Assembly: GCA_021817875.1 (NCBI GenBank)
Contig: JAKAFQ010000266.1
Coordinates: 1-5,179, forward strand
Direction of reading: 5' to 3'
DNA length: 5,179 nucleotides
Source of the DNA: Pseudomonadota bacterium
Lineage (GTDB): Bacteria > Pseudomonadota > Gammaproteobacteria > Steroidobacterales > Steroidobacteraceae
The notes under the pieces are model-generated. The model was not told where the DNA came from, did not search any database, and was given only the letters and a program-made list of their open reading frames with translations. A program made the translations under genes and the position numbers. Shown piece after piece: positions 1 to 5,179 of the stretch; position 1 is the first letter of the stretch, and each line of letters begins with the position of its first letter.

Positions 1-1
1 G

Positions 2-220
2 CGGTTCGGCGTTCGCGCGAACCTGCTGACCTCGTGGCGACGTCGTCACGCCCGCGATCGATTGGGCGCGAAGGCGAAGGCGACGCGATTCGCCGCCGTG
101 CGGGTCAAGGCGGTGGCGACGGACGGAACGATCGAGATCGACCAAGCGAACCGCGTGGTGCGCGTGCACGGGTGCGTCGATGCCGGGATGTTGCGCGAGG
201 TGTTGGCGGCGACGCGATGA
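2..220 (+). CDS. tnpA: IS66 family accessory protein TnpA, C-terminal part
   Basis: This is the last 72 codons of a frame already open at the window edge, ending at TGA 218-220. IS66 TnpA is a small helix-turn-helix protein needed with TnpB and TnpC for transposition. The visible part begins with RFGVRANLLTSWRRRHARD, which fits the end of the DNA-binding domain (family pattern VNxNxLxxWRR). A basic linker follows, and then the typical C-terminal strand-helix segment IEIDQANRVVRVHGCVDAG and LREVLAATR. The last codons overlap the tnpB start through ATGA, the usual translational coupling in this family. The N-terminal half is outside the window, so whether the gene is intact cannot be judged. 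The assignment rests on recalled family patterns. Confidence 0.8.
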   Translation, partial: RFGVRANLLTSWRRRHARDRLGAKAKATRFAAVRVKAVATDGTIEIDQANRVVRVHGCVDAGMLREVLAATR

Positions 221-393
221 TCGGACTGCCCTCGGGAGTGCGGGTGTGGCTCGCCTGCGGGGTGACGGACCTGCGCAACGACTTCGATGGCCTGGCTGGT
301 CTCGTACAGACGCAACTCGCCGAGGATGCGTTCTCGGGGCAGCTCTTTGTCTTTCGCGGCCGGCGCGGGGATCGGATCAAGATTCTCTGGTGA
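217..393 (+). pseudogene. tnpB: Truncated IS66 family TnpB (Orf2)
   Basis: ATG 217-219 overlaps the tnpA stop and opens a 58-codon frame with the conserved TnpB N-terminus: PSGVRVWLACGVTDLRNDFD, followed by GQLFVFRGRRGDRIKILW. These are hallmarks of the IS66 Orf2 protein (family pattern SGVRVWLAxGxTDMRxGFDGL, then GxLFVFRGRRGDxIKxLWWDG). The frame ends at TGA 391-393 exactly where the family has the second Trp of LWWD. The next codon is Asp, as expected, and then similarity is lost. This fits a TGG to TGA change combined with, or following, a rearrangement that removed the C-terminal half. About 115 residues would be normal. It is called a pseudogene because the second half of the protein and the downstream tnpC are both missing. 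Confidence 0.8.
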
Positions 394-574
394 GACTGCC
401 GGTATCGCGACCATCCGCTTGATGAGCCAGGACGGATTTGATCCGGATATCCCCATCGACGGCGGATCGAGTATTTGCGGATGATAACCGCCAGCAGGCG
501 AGTTTGCGCACAATTCGGATCCTTGATGTGCTCCGGACGACCGTGCGTTATGCGTCCAGTCTTCCGCAATCGTC
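394..574. other. Unassigned segment between IS remnant and uup
   Basis: These 181 bases separate the broken tnpB from the uup stop codon, where the two converge. No frame on either strand gives a recognisable protein; the open minus-strand frames here are arginine-rich and look like shadows. I see no GC-rich hairpin followed by a T run that would end uup transcription, and no clear terminal inverted repeat. Short CGGAT and GGAT words recur (430-485), along with the palindrome GGATATCC, but they form no regular array. It may be leftover DNA from the event that broke the insertion sequence. Confidence 0.5.
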
Positions 575-2428
575 CTAAGTCGAACGAGACCGCTTCTCCT
601 CGAGCCATTCCCAGCGCGCGAATCGCTGCAGCAGCAGCGCCTCGAGCGCTTCGAGCCGCTGTCGGTCGCTGCGCAGCACCGCGCCGTCCTGACGATGATA
701 ATCTGGCTCACTCATGCGCGCGACGAGTTCGGTCTGTGCGCGCTCGAGCGCCTCGATTTCTTCCGGAAGGCCCTCGAGCTCACGTTGCTCGTTGTAGCTC
801 AGCCTGACTTTGGAGAACACCGCGCCGATAGAGCGCTCGCGCATCGACTTCGCTGCCGCTGGTGCGCGAACTGCCTCGACCCGACCGGGCGCTGGCATCG
901 GTCGCTGCTCGAGGTAATCGCTGTAGCCGCCGACGAATTCGCGCCACCGCCCATCGCCCTCCGCGGCCAGCGTCTGAGTCACGACGTTGTCGAGAAATCG
1001 TCTGTCGTGACTCACGAGCAGCAGTGTCCCTGTATAATCCTGCAACCGCTCTTCCAGCAGTTCCAGCGACTCGATGTCGAGATCATTGGTCGGCTCATCC
1101 AGCACGATGAGGTTCGCCGACCTGGCAAACAGGCGGGCGAGCAAGAGGCGGTTGCGCTCCCCGCCGGAGAGCATCCGGATTGGTGCGTTGGCGCGCTGCG
1201 CGGGGAACAGGAAATCCCCAAGATAGCTCATGATATGCCTGCGCTCGCCGCCGACCTCCACCCATTCCGAGCCCGGACTGATGGCCTCGGCGAGCGTGGC
1301 GTCCGGATCGAGCTGGGCGCGTAGCTGATCGAAGTACGCGATGGCGAGCCGGGTTCCGAGTCGCACGGTGCCGGCATCCGGGGCGAGCTCCCCGAGGATC
1401 AGCCGGATCAGGGTCGACTTGCCGGCGCCGTTGGCTCCGATGAGTCCGATACGGTCCCCGCGCATGATCCGCAGCGACAACTGATCGACGATCGGCCGGT
1501 CATCGAAGCGCTTGCTCACGCCATCGAGCTCGGCAACCAGGTCGCCCGATCGTTCCCCCGAGTTGAGCGTGAGGCGGATTGCCCCGATTCGATCCCGCCG
1601 CGTCACCCGCTCTTGTCGCAGCCGCTCGAGCCGGCGCACACGCCCCTCGTTGCGGGTCCGTCGCGCCTCGACGCCCTTACGGATCCAGACTTCCTCCTGC
1701 GCCCAGAATTTCTCGAAGCGGCGCCGCGCGGCATCCTCGGTCGCGATCTCCTCGTCTTTTCGCCTTTCGTAGGCGGAAAAACTCCCTGGATAGGAGCGCA
1801 AAACTCCGCGATCGAGTTCAATGATGCGGCTCGTGACCCGATCCAGGAAAGCGCGATCGTGGCTGATGATGACGGCGGCGGGCACCTTGAGCAGCATCTC
1901 CTCCAGGCGCTCGATGGTCTCGATGTCGAGATGATTGGTGGGCTCGTCGAGCAACAGAAGATCCGGCTGCAGCGCCAGCGCCAGGGCCAGCGCTGCCCGC
2001 TTGCGCTCGCCGCCCGAGCAGGTTTCCGGCGAAGCGGTGCCGGTCACACCGAAGCGATGGAGGTACTCCTCGAGGCGTGATTCGAGCCGCCAATGCTCTC
2101 GCTCGTCGACGGGCATGGCCCCTGACGGCGCGCCGGTCGACGTAACGGTGGAGCGGCCACGCAGTCGCAGGCTGTCACGCAGGCTGTCAGCGACGGGCAG
2201 CTGCGGCTCCTGCTCGACGAGCGAGAGTCGCAAGCCATTACGCAGTGCCAACTCGCCGGCATCGAGCGCCGTCAGTCCTGCGAGCACCGCAAGCAACGTC
2301 GATTTGCCAGTGCCGTTGCGGCCAATCAGCCCGATCCGCTCGCCGTCCCGGATCGCGAGCTGCGCGCCGTCGAGGAGCGGCCGCTCGCCGAAGGCGATGT
2401 GCGCATCGCGAAGTGTGACCAGAGACAT
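575..2428 (-). CDS. uup: ABC-F family ATP-binding protein Uup
   Basis: This is a 617-residue soluble ABC-F ATPase with two nucleotide-binding domains and no membrane segment. Domain 1 has Walker A GRNGTGKST (36-44), Q73, signature CSGGE (137-141), Walker B LLLLDEP (157-163) and H190. The linker (about 220-290) contains EEVWIRKGVEARRTRNEGR, near-identical to E. coli Uup as I recall it. Domain 2 has GANGAGKST (331-339), YFDQ (Q368), LSGGERNR (420-427), LIVLDEP (440-446) and H474. A charged coiled-coil C-terminus (about 545-611) ending RWEWLEE separates Uup from EttA and YheS. In E. coli, Uup binds DNA and ribosomes, and its loss raises precise transposon excision and tandem-repeat deletion. The ATG at 2426-2428 is chosen because MSLVTLRDAHIAFGERPLL aligns with the family N-terminus; the frame stays open 68 codons upstream without family-like sequence. 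The ribosome site is weak (GGGCGG directly before ATG). The segment after domain 1's Q-loop is short and Ser/Thr/Gly-rich. The stop is TAG; no terminator was seen. Confidence 0.95.
   Translation of the reverse strand: MSLVTLRDAHIAFGERPLLDGAQLAIRDGERIGLIGRNGTGKSTLLAVLAGLTALDAGELALRNGLRLSLVEQEPQLPVADSLRDSLRLRGRSTVTSTGAPSGAMPVDEREHWRLESRLEEYLHRFGVTGTASPETCSGGERKRAALALALALQPDLLLLDEPTNHLDIETIERLEEMLLKVPAAVIISHDRAFLDRVTSRIIELDRGVLRSYPGSFSAYERRKDEEIATEDAARRRFEKFWAQEEVWIRKGVEARRTRNEGRVRRLERLRQERVTRRDRIGAIRLTLNSGERSGDLVAELDGVSKRFDDRPIVDQLSLRIMRGDRIGLIGANGAGKSTLIRLILGELAPDAGTVRLGTRLAIAYFDQLRAQLDPDATLAEAISPGSEWVEVGGERRHIMSYLGDFLFPAQRANAPIRMLSGGERNRLLLARLFARSANLIVLDEPTNDLDIESLELLEERLQDYTGTLLLVSHDRRFLDNVVTQTLAAEGDGRWREFVGGYSDYLEQRPMPAPGRVEAVRAPAAAKSMRERSIGAVFSKVRLSYNEQRELEGLPEEIEALERAQTELVARMSEPDYHRQDGAVLRSDRQRLEALEALLLQRFARWEWLEEKRSRST
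2166..2189. repeat. Perfect 12-bp tandem duplication inside uup
   Basis: The unit CGCAGGCTGTCA occurs twice back to back (2166-2177 and 2178-2189). On the coding (minus) strand it gives a repeated Asp-Ser-Leu-Arg at residues 81-88 of Uup, just after the domain 1 Q-loop. Twelve bases keep the frame, so the gene stays open. The site lies in the part of domain 1 that is most divergent and shorter than in E. coli Uup. Confidence 0.9.
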
Positions 2429-2968
2429 CCGCCCATTGTCCGGATTGCACGCAGGTATGCAAAGCCTTTCGAGCAGCGGTTCGCCGTTCCTCAAGGACGC
2501 GCGGCCCGCATTCAGCATGGCTCGCAGTCTGTTGCCCCGACGCACTTCGATCATCCCGTACCGATACTCTCGCGCATGACCTCCGCCGCCTCTGTCCGTC
2601 GTCCCTGGTGCGATCCGGCATGCACCCTCCACGGAGCGGCTACGGGTGCGTTTTTGTGCGCAAGCTCGACCAGCGTGCAGGTCTCAAGTACGGGGTCTCA
2701 CGCCAGCACCGGGGAACTTGGGCCCTGCAGGTCTCTCGTCCGGCCAGGTGGAGGCGGCGTTGGACGTGTTTGACAGAATTTCACGTCTTTACAGCCTCAC
2801 CCGACATTGGCAGAGGCTCCGACTTTACGAGGCCGATGCGAGGGCGCAGGATTGTTCCGATGGGCAGGATGTATCCACCGATCGACGAAGAGCCACTGAA
2901 ATCGCACCGGTCTTCGAACGACGACGCTCGCGTCACGGGCCATGTATTGATTGCCCGGAGATCCCCCG
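2429..2968. other. Divergent intergenic region, no confident gene
   Basis: These 540 bases lie between the divergent starts of uup and the oxidoreductase gene, so promoters for both should be here. No convincing promoter pair was found: a perfect TTGACA at 2770-2775 has no acceptable -10 box 16-18 bases downstream. The frames running through the region have weak coding character. The best, 2646-2972 on the plus strand (GTG start, about 108 codons), is arginine-rich and resembles no family I recognise. A 10-bp direct repeat TGCAGGTCTC occurs at 2676-2685 and 2726-2735, with a third GGTCTC at 2694-2699. No tRNA or other RNA gene was recognised. Confidence 0.5.
2957..2960 (+). promoter_or_regulatory. 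Ribosome binding site of the oxidoreductase gene
   Basis: GGAG ends eight bases before ATG 2969-2971, a good Shine-Dalgarno position. It decides the start: the in-frame TTG at 2951 would lie upstream of this site and adds only six residues (Met-Pro-Gly-Asp-Pro-Pro) not expected before an N-terminal FAD-binding strand. Confidence 0.65.
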
Positions 2969-4374
2969 ATGAAGGAGGCTGATCGTGTCGACGTGCTGAT
3001 CCTCGGTGCGGGCGGCGCGGGGTATCCAGCCGCCTTTTTTCTCGACCACGCCGGGTATTCCGTGGTGATGGCGGATCCGGTCGGTAATCTCGGCGGCAAC
3101 TGTCTGGCCGAGGGCTGCGTGCCGTCCAAGGCGGTGCGTGAGGCGGCGCTGGTGCGCGGACTGGCGGACAAGTTCGCCAGCTTTGGTCTGCAGGGGAATA
3201 AACCGGGTGTCGACTGGCATTCGGTGCTTGCGCACAAGGACCGCGTGCAATGGACGCGCTATAACCAGCACCGCGCGGAAATCTCCGGCAGTCGGGTTCG
3301 GTTCTATAGTGCGCGTGGGGTAATCACGGGGCCCGATACGGCGCGGCTCGAACTGGCCGACGGCGGCGTGCATGAGTTGCGTTTCGATCATCTCATCCTC
3401 GGCATCGGATCGCGCCCGGCGCGGTTGCCGATTCCCGGCGCAGCACTGGCGCTGACTTCGCACGATCTGTTTCGACTCGGGGCCGATCTGTCGCCGCCGA
3501 GCCATCTGATCGTGATTGGGGGCGGCTATATTGGTGTGGAAACCGCATCGATGCTGCAGGGGCTGGGTAGCGCCGTCACGGTGCTGGAATATGCGCCGCA
3601 GTTGCTGCCGGGATTCGATCTCGAATTGGCGGATTTCCTGCGCAGCCAGATCGCCCAGCGCGTGCGCATCGAACTCGCGGCGCAGGTCTTGGACATCACG
3701 CGCGATGGCGATACCTACTCGGTGCGGTATCGACAAAACGATACCGAGCAAAATGTGCGGGGTGATGCGGTACTGATGGCCGCCGGGCGGGTTGCAGTTC
3801 TGCCGGAAGGCGCTGGCTTGCTCGCAATGCCGATGGAGCATGGTCATGTCGTGGTGGACGAAACTCTGCACACCGGCAACCCGAAGGTATGGGCACCGGG
3901 CGACGTGAACGGCAGGAGCATGCTGTTTCACTCGGCCGTGCGACAAAGCCTGGTGGCGGCCCGCTGCATCGCGGCGGACGGTCGGGCGGTCGGGCGGTCG
4001 ATCAGATGGATTTCAATGCCGTGCCGATGACCGTGTTCACCGAACCCGAATTGGCGCACGTCGGGATGAGTTCCGTGCAGGCGGCGTCCGCACTGGGTGC
4101 GGACGCCATCACGGTGACCCGCTACGAGTACGCGGGGGATTCGCGGACGCAGATCTATGGCGAGACGCTGGGCTTCATCAAGCTCGTGTTCAGACGCGCA
4201 GATGCCCGCCTGCTCGGCGCGCAGATAGCCGGCATGGATGCCGCGCAATTGATCGCGCCGCTGGCGCTGGCCGTGGAACAGCGACTCGGTGCTGCCGCCC
4301 TCGCCGATACGGCGTTCCCTCATCCGATGATCGGTGAAGGCATCAACAAAGCCGCACGCGCGTTTCACCAGTAA
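2969..4374 (+). pseudogene. Frameshifted dihydrolipoamide-dehydrogenase-like FAD/NAD disulfide oxidoreductase
   Basis: This is a class I pyridine nucleotide-disulfide oxidoreductase in two frames. The first (2969-4030, 353 codons) has the FAD-binding GAGGAG (13-18), the redox disulfide in NCLAEGCVPSK (C45, C50), the NAD-binding site IGGGYIGVE (183-191) and the FAD-contacting APGDVNG (309-315). The acidic residue after the second NAD-domain strand (VLEY, E207) suggests NAD(H) rather than NADP(H). After V341 the frame runs 12 foreign residues to TGA 4028-4030. The missing dimerisation domain continues in another frame from GAT 4000-4002 to TAA 4372-4374, with TEPELAHVG and the catalytic base pair in FPHPMIGEG (H449, E454, restored numbering). 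Removing one 8-bp unit of the repeat at 3979-4000 joins the frames as GRAVDQMDFNAVP, 465 residues, the normal family length. The family dimerises through the lost domain, so the truncated product should be inactive. Mercuric reductase is unlikely (no C-terminal Cys pair, no N-terminal metal domain). The natural substrate is uncertain, and no lipoyl enzyme genes are nearby. Confidence 0.85.
3979..4000. repeat. 8-bp tandem repeat that breaks the oxidoreductase frame
   Basis: The unit CGGTCGGG is present in 2.75 perfect copies (3979-3986, 3987-3994, then CGGTCG at 3995-4000). Eight bases is not a multiple of three. With 1.75 copies the gene reads straight through into its C-terminal domain; with 2.75 copies it stops at 4028-4030. 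The pattern is typical of replication slippage. Confidence 0.95.
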
Positions 4375-4402
4375 CGGTCGAGAGCCCGCCGCCGCGCTTG
4401 AT

Positions 4403-4407
4403 AAGGA
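4403..4407 (+). promoter_or_regulatory. Probable ribosome binding site of the amidotransferase gene
   Basis: AAGGA lies 11 bases before ATG 4419-4421, a slightly long but acceptable spacing. It sits in the 44-base gap after the oxidoreductase stop codon. I saw no terminator hairpin or clear promoter in that gap, which fits a shared transcript. Confidence 0.5.
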
Positions 4408-4418
4408 ACACATCGACG

Positions 4419-5179
4419 ATGTGCGAACTCTTTGCCATGTCGAGCATGGCGCCAACCGACATCCAGTTTTCACTGGGCATTTTTGCGCAGCACGGTGCCA
4501 TTGGTCGGTCCCCGATCGATGGCTGGGGCTTGGCGTTCTACGACGAATGCGACGTGCGCCTGTACAAGGAACCGGAGCCCGCTGGCCGGAGCGATTGGGT
4601 CTCGTTCATCGAACGGCACGGGCAGCATAGCAACCTCGTCTTGTCGCACATTCGGCGAGCGACCCAAGGCGCCATCTCATTGAGGAATACACAACCCTTT
4701 GTTCGTGAATTGGGAGGGCGGGCGCACGTCTTCGCTCACAACGGCGACCTTCCGGCGATCGACCGGCGAATGGCGGGACGTTGGAAGCGATTTCATCCCA
4801 TTGGCCAGACCGATTCGGAAATCGCATTTTGCGTTCTTCTCGAGGCTCTCTCGATGCTTTGGGTGGATCGCGGGGTGCCATCCGTTGCAGATAGAGCGTC
4901 GATCATCCGCGGTGTTGCGGCGGAATTTCGAGAACTGGGGCCGGCAAACTTCCTGTATACGGATGGCGATGTACTGTTCGCGCATGGGCATCGACGCATA
5001 CAGCCTGGCGGGACGGTGGCGCCACCCGGGTTGTATTCCCTGAGGCGGACTTGTCGCGTCGACGATGAAGCGAGCACGTCCTCAGGCGTCAGAATTGATA
5101 TGGTAGGCGCCGCGCAGGAGGTGATGCTGTTCGCGAGCGTCCCTCTGACCGAGGAGCCGTGGGACGGGTTGCCGCAGGG
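4419..5179 (+). CDS. Class II glutamine amidotransferase, YafJ-like (3' end beyond window)
   Basis: This is an N-terminal-nucleophile glutamine amidotransferase that would release ammonia from glutamine. The start MCELFAMSSMAPTDIQFS puts Cys2 next to the initiator Met, so Met removal exposes the nucleophile; this fixes ATG 4419 as the start. Further class II signatures follow: DGWGLAFY (34-41), SHIRRAT (76-82, Arg for glutamine binding), the oxyanion site AHNGD (106-110) and QTDSE (130-134). The order and spacing match E. coli YafJ (about 255 residues) as I recall it, including the late ASVPLTEEPWDGLP (239-252) against TQPLTGNETWQKI. The frame stays open for 253 codons to the window edge, so only a short C-terminal tail is probably missing. 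No synthetase or acceptor domain is fused to it, and the acceptor of the ammonia is unknown for this family; it may act as a simple hydrolase or with a separate partner. It lies 44 bases after the broken oxidoreductase gene on the same strand and may be co-transcribed with it. Confidence 0.92.
   Translation, partial: MCELFAMSSMAPTDIQFSLGIFAQHGAIGRSPIDGWGLAFYDECDVRLYKEPEPAGRSDWVSFIERHGQHSNLVLSHIRRATQGAISLRNTQPFVRELGGRAHVFAHNGDLPAIDRRMAGRWKRFHPIGQTDSEIAFCVLLEALSMLWVDRGVPSVADRASIIRGVAAEFRELGPANFLYTDGDVLFAHGHRRIQPGGTVAPPGLYSLRRTCRVDDEASTSSGVRIDMVGAAQEVMLFASVPLTEEPWDGLPQ

Larger units (their letters stand above)
1..396 (+). mobile_element. IS66-family insertion sequence remnant
   Basis: Two overlapping reading frames in the IS66 order (tnpA then tnpB, with an ATGA overlap at 217-220) mark this as part of an IS66-type element. 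The left part lies outside the window. The right part is missing: tnpB stops after 58 codons, about half the usual length of roughly 115, and the large transposase tnpC that should follow is absent. Resemblance to TnpB ends at about position 396, just past the stop, so the element appears broken there. I saw no terminal inverted repeat or target-site duplication near the break, so the exact right boundary is inferred from loss of protein similarity. The element is very unlikely to move by itself. Confidence 0.8.

Noticed and set aside
394..574. Rho-independent terminator between the converging IS remnant and uup
   Set aside because: No GC-rich stem followed by a T run (or A run for the minus strand) is present. 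The imperfect inverted repeat around 477-492 (GCGG to CCGC) is too weak.
2429..2632. 68-codon N-terminal extension of Uup, starting at 2632 on the minus strand
   Set aside because: The extension (rich in Arg and Gly, starting MEGACRIAPG) has no counterpart in Uup, while MSLVTLRDAHIAFG at 2428 matches the family N-terminus. The frame is simply open by chance in GC-rich DNA.
2676..2735. Direct repeats TGCAGGTCTC (2676-2685 and 2726-2735) with a third GGTCTC at 2694-2699, as operator or attachment sites
   Set aside because: The repeats are short, unevenly spaced and without dyad symmetry. There is nothing to separate them from chance in GC-rich DNA.
2770..2797. Perfect TTGACA suggesting a sigma-70 promoter for the oxidoreductase gene
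   Set aside because: The bases 16-18 downstream (around CAGCCT) do not resemble TATAAT, so there is no matching -10 element.
2933..3946. 337-codon minus-strand open frame opposite the oxidoreductase gene
   Set aside because: It lies entirely antisense to a gene with clear FAD, redox-disulfide and NAD motifs. Its translation is His/Arg/Gln-rich with no recognisable domain.
3979..4030. Programmed ribosomal frameshifting joining the two oxidoreductase frames
   Set aside because: There is no slippery heptamer of the X XXY YYZ type and no obvious stimulatory pseudoknot. An exact 8-bp duplication explains the shift fully.
4432..5043. Open frames in other phases across the amidotransferase region (4432-4683 and 4699-5043, plus several on the minus strand)
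   Set aside because: They are shadows of the single frame from 4419, which is open to the window end and carries the class II amidotransferase motifs.

Overview
The window is GC-rich (clearly above 60% by eye) and looks like a proteobacterial chromosome. The two best-recognised genes, a Uup-type ABC-F ATPase and a YafJ-type class II glutamine amidotransferase, both resemble their E. coli counterparts closely in motif order and length. A gamma- or betaproteobacterial host is an inference; nothing here identifies a genus.

Layout from left to right. Positions 1-393 (+) are the remains of an IS66-family insertion sequence: the 3' end of tnpA, cut by the window edge, overlaps a tnpB that stops after 58 codons, and no tnpC follows. 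Positions 394-574 are unassigned. Positions 575-2428 (-) hold an intact uup gene of 617 codons plus stop, converging on the IS remnant. Positions 2429-2968 form a 540-base divergent intergenic region with no convincing gene. Positions 2969-4374 (+) encode a dihydrolipoamide-dehydrogenase-like FAD/NAD disulfide oxidoreductase. An 8-bp tandem duplication at 3979-4000 splits it into two frames; removing one repeat unit restores a normal 465-residue protein. After 44 bases, a class II glutamine amidotransferase starts at 4419 (+) and runs off the right edge about 253 codons in, close to its expected end.

Functionally, Uup is a cytoplasmic ribosome- and nucleic-acid-associated ATPase. The oxidoreductase and the amidotransferase are close enough to share a transcript, but no pathway linking them can be read from this sequence. 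The most notable signal is two perfect short tandem duplications in neighbouring genes: 12 bp in frame in uup, and 8 bp out of frame in the oxidoreductase. The second is either a fresh inactivating mutation, a reversible on/off switch, or a sequencing or assembly error. I found no RNA gene, CRISPR array or obvious new defence or biosynthetic system.
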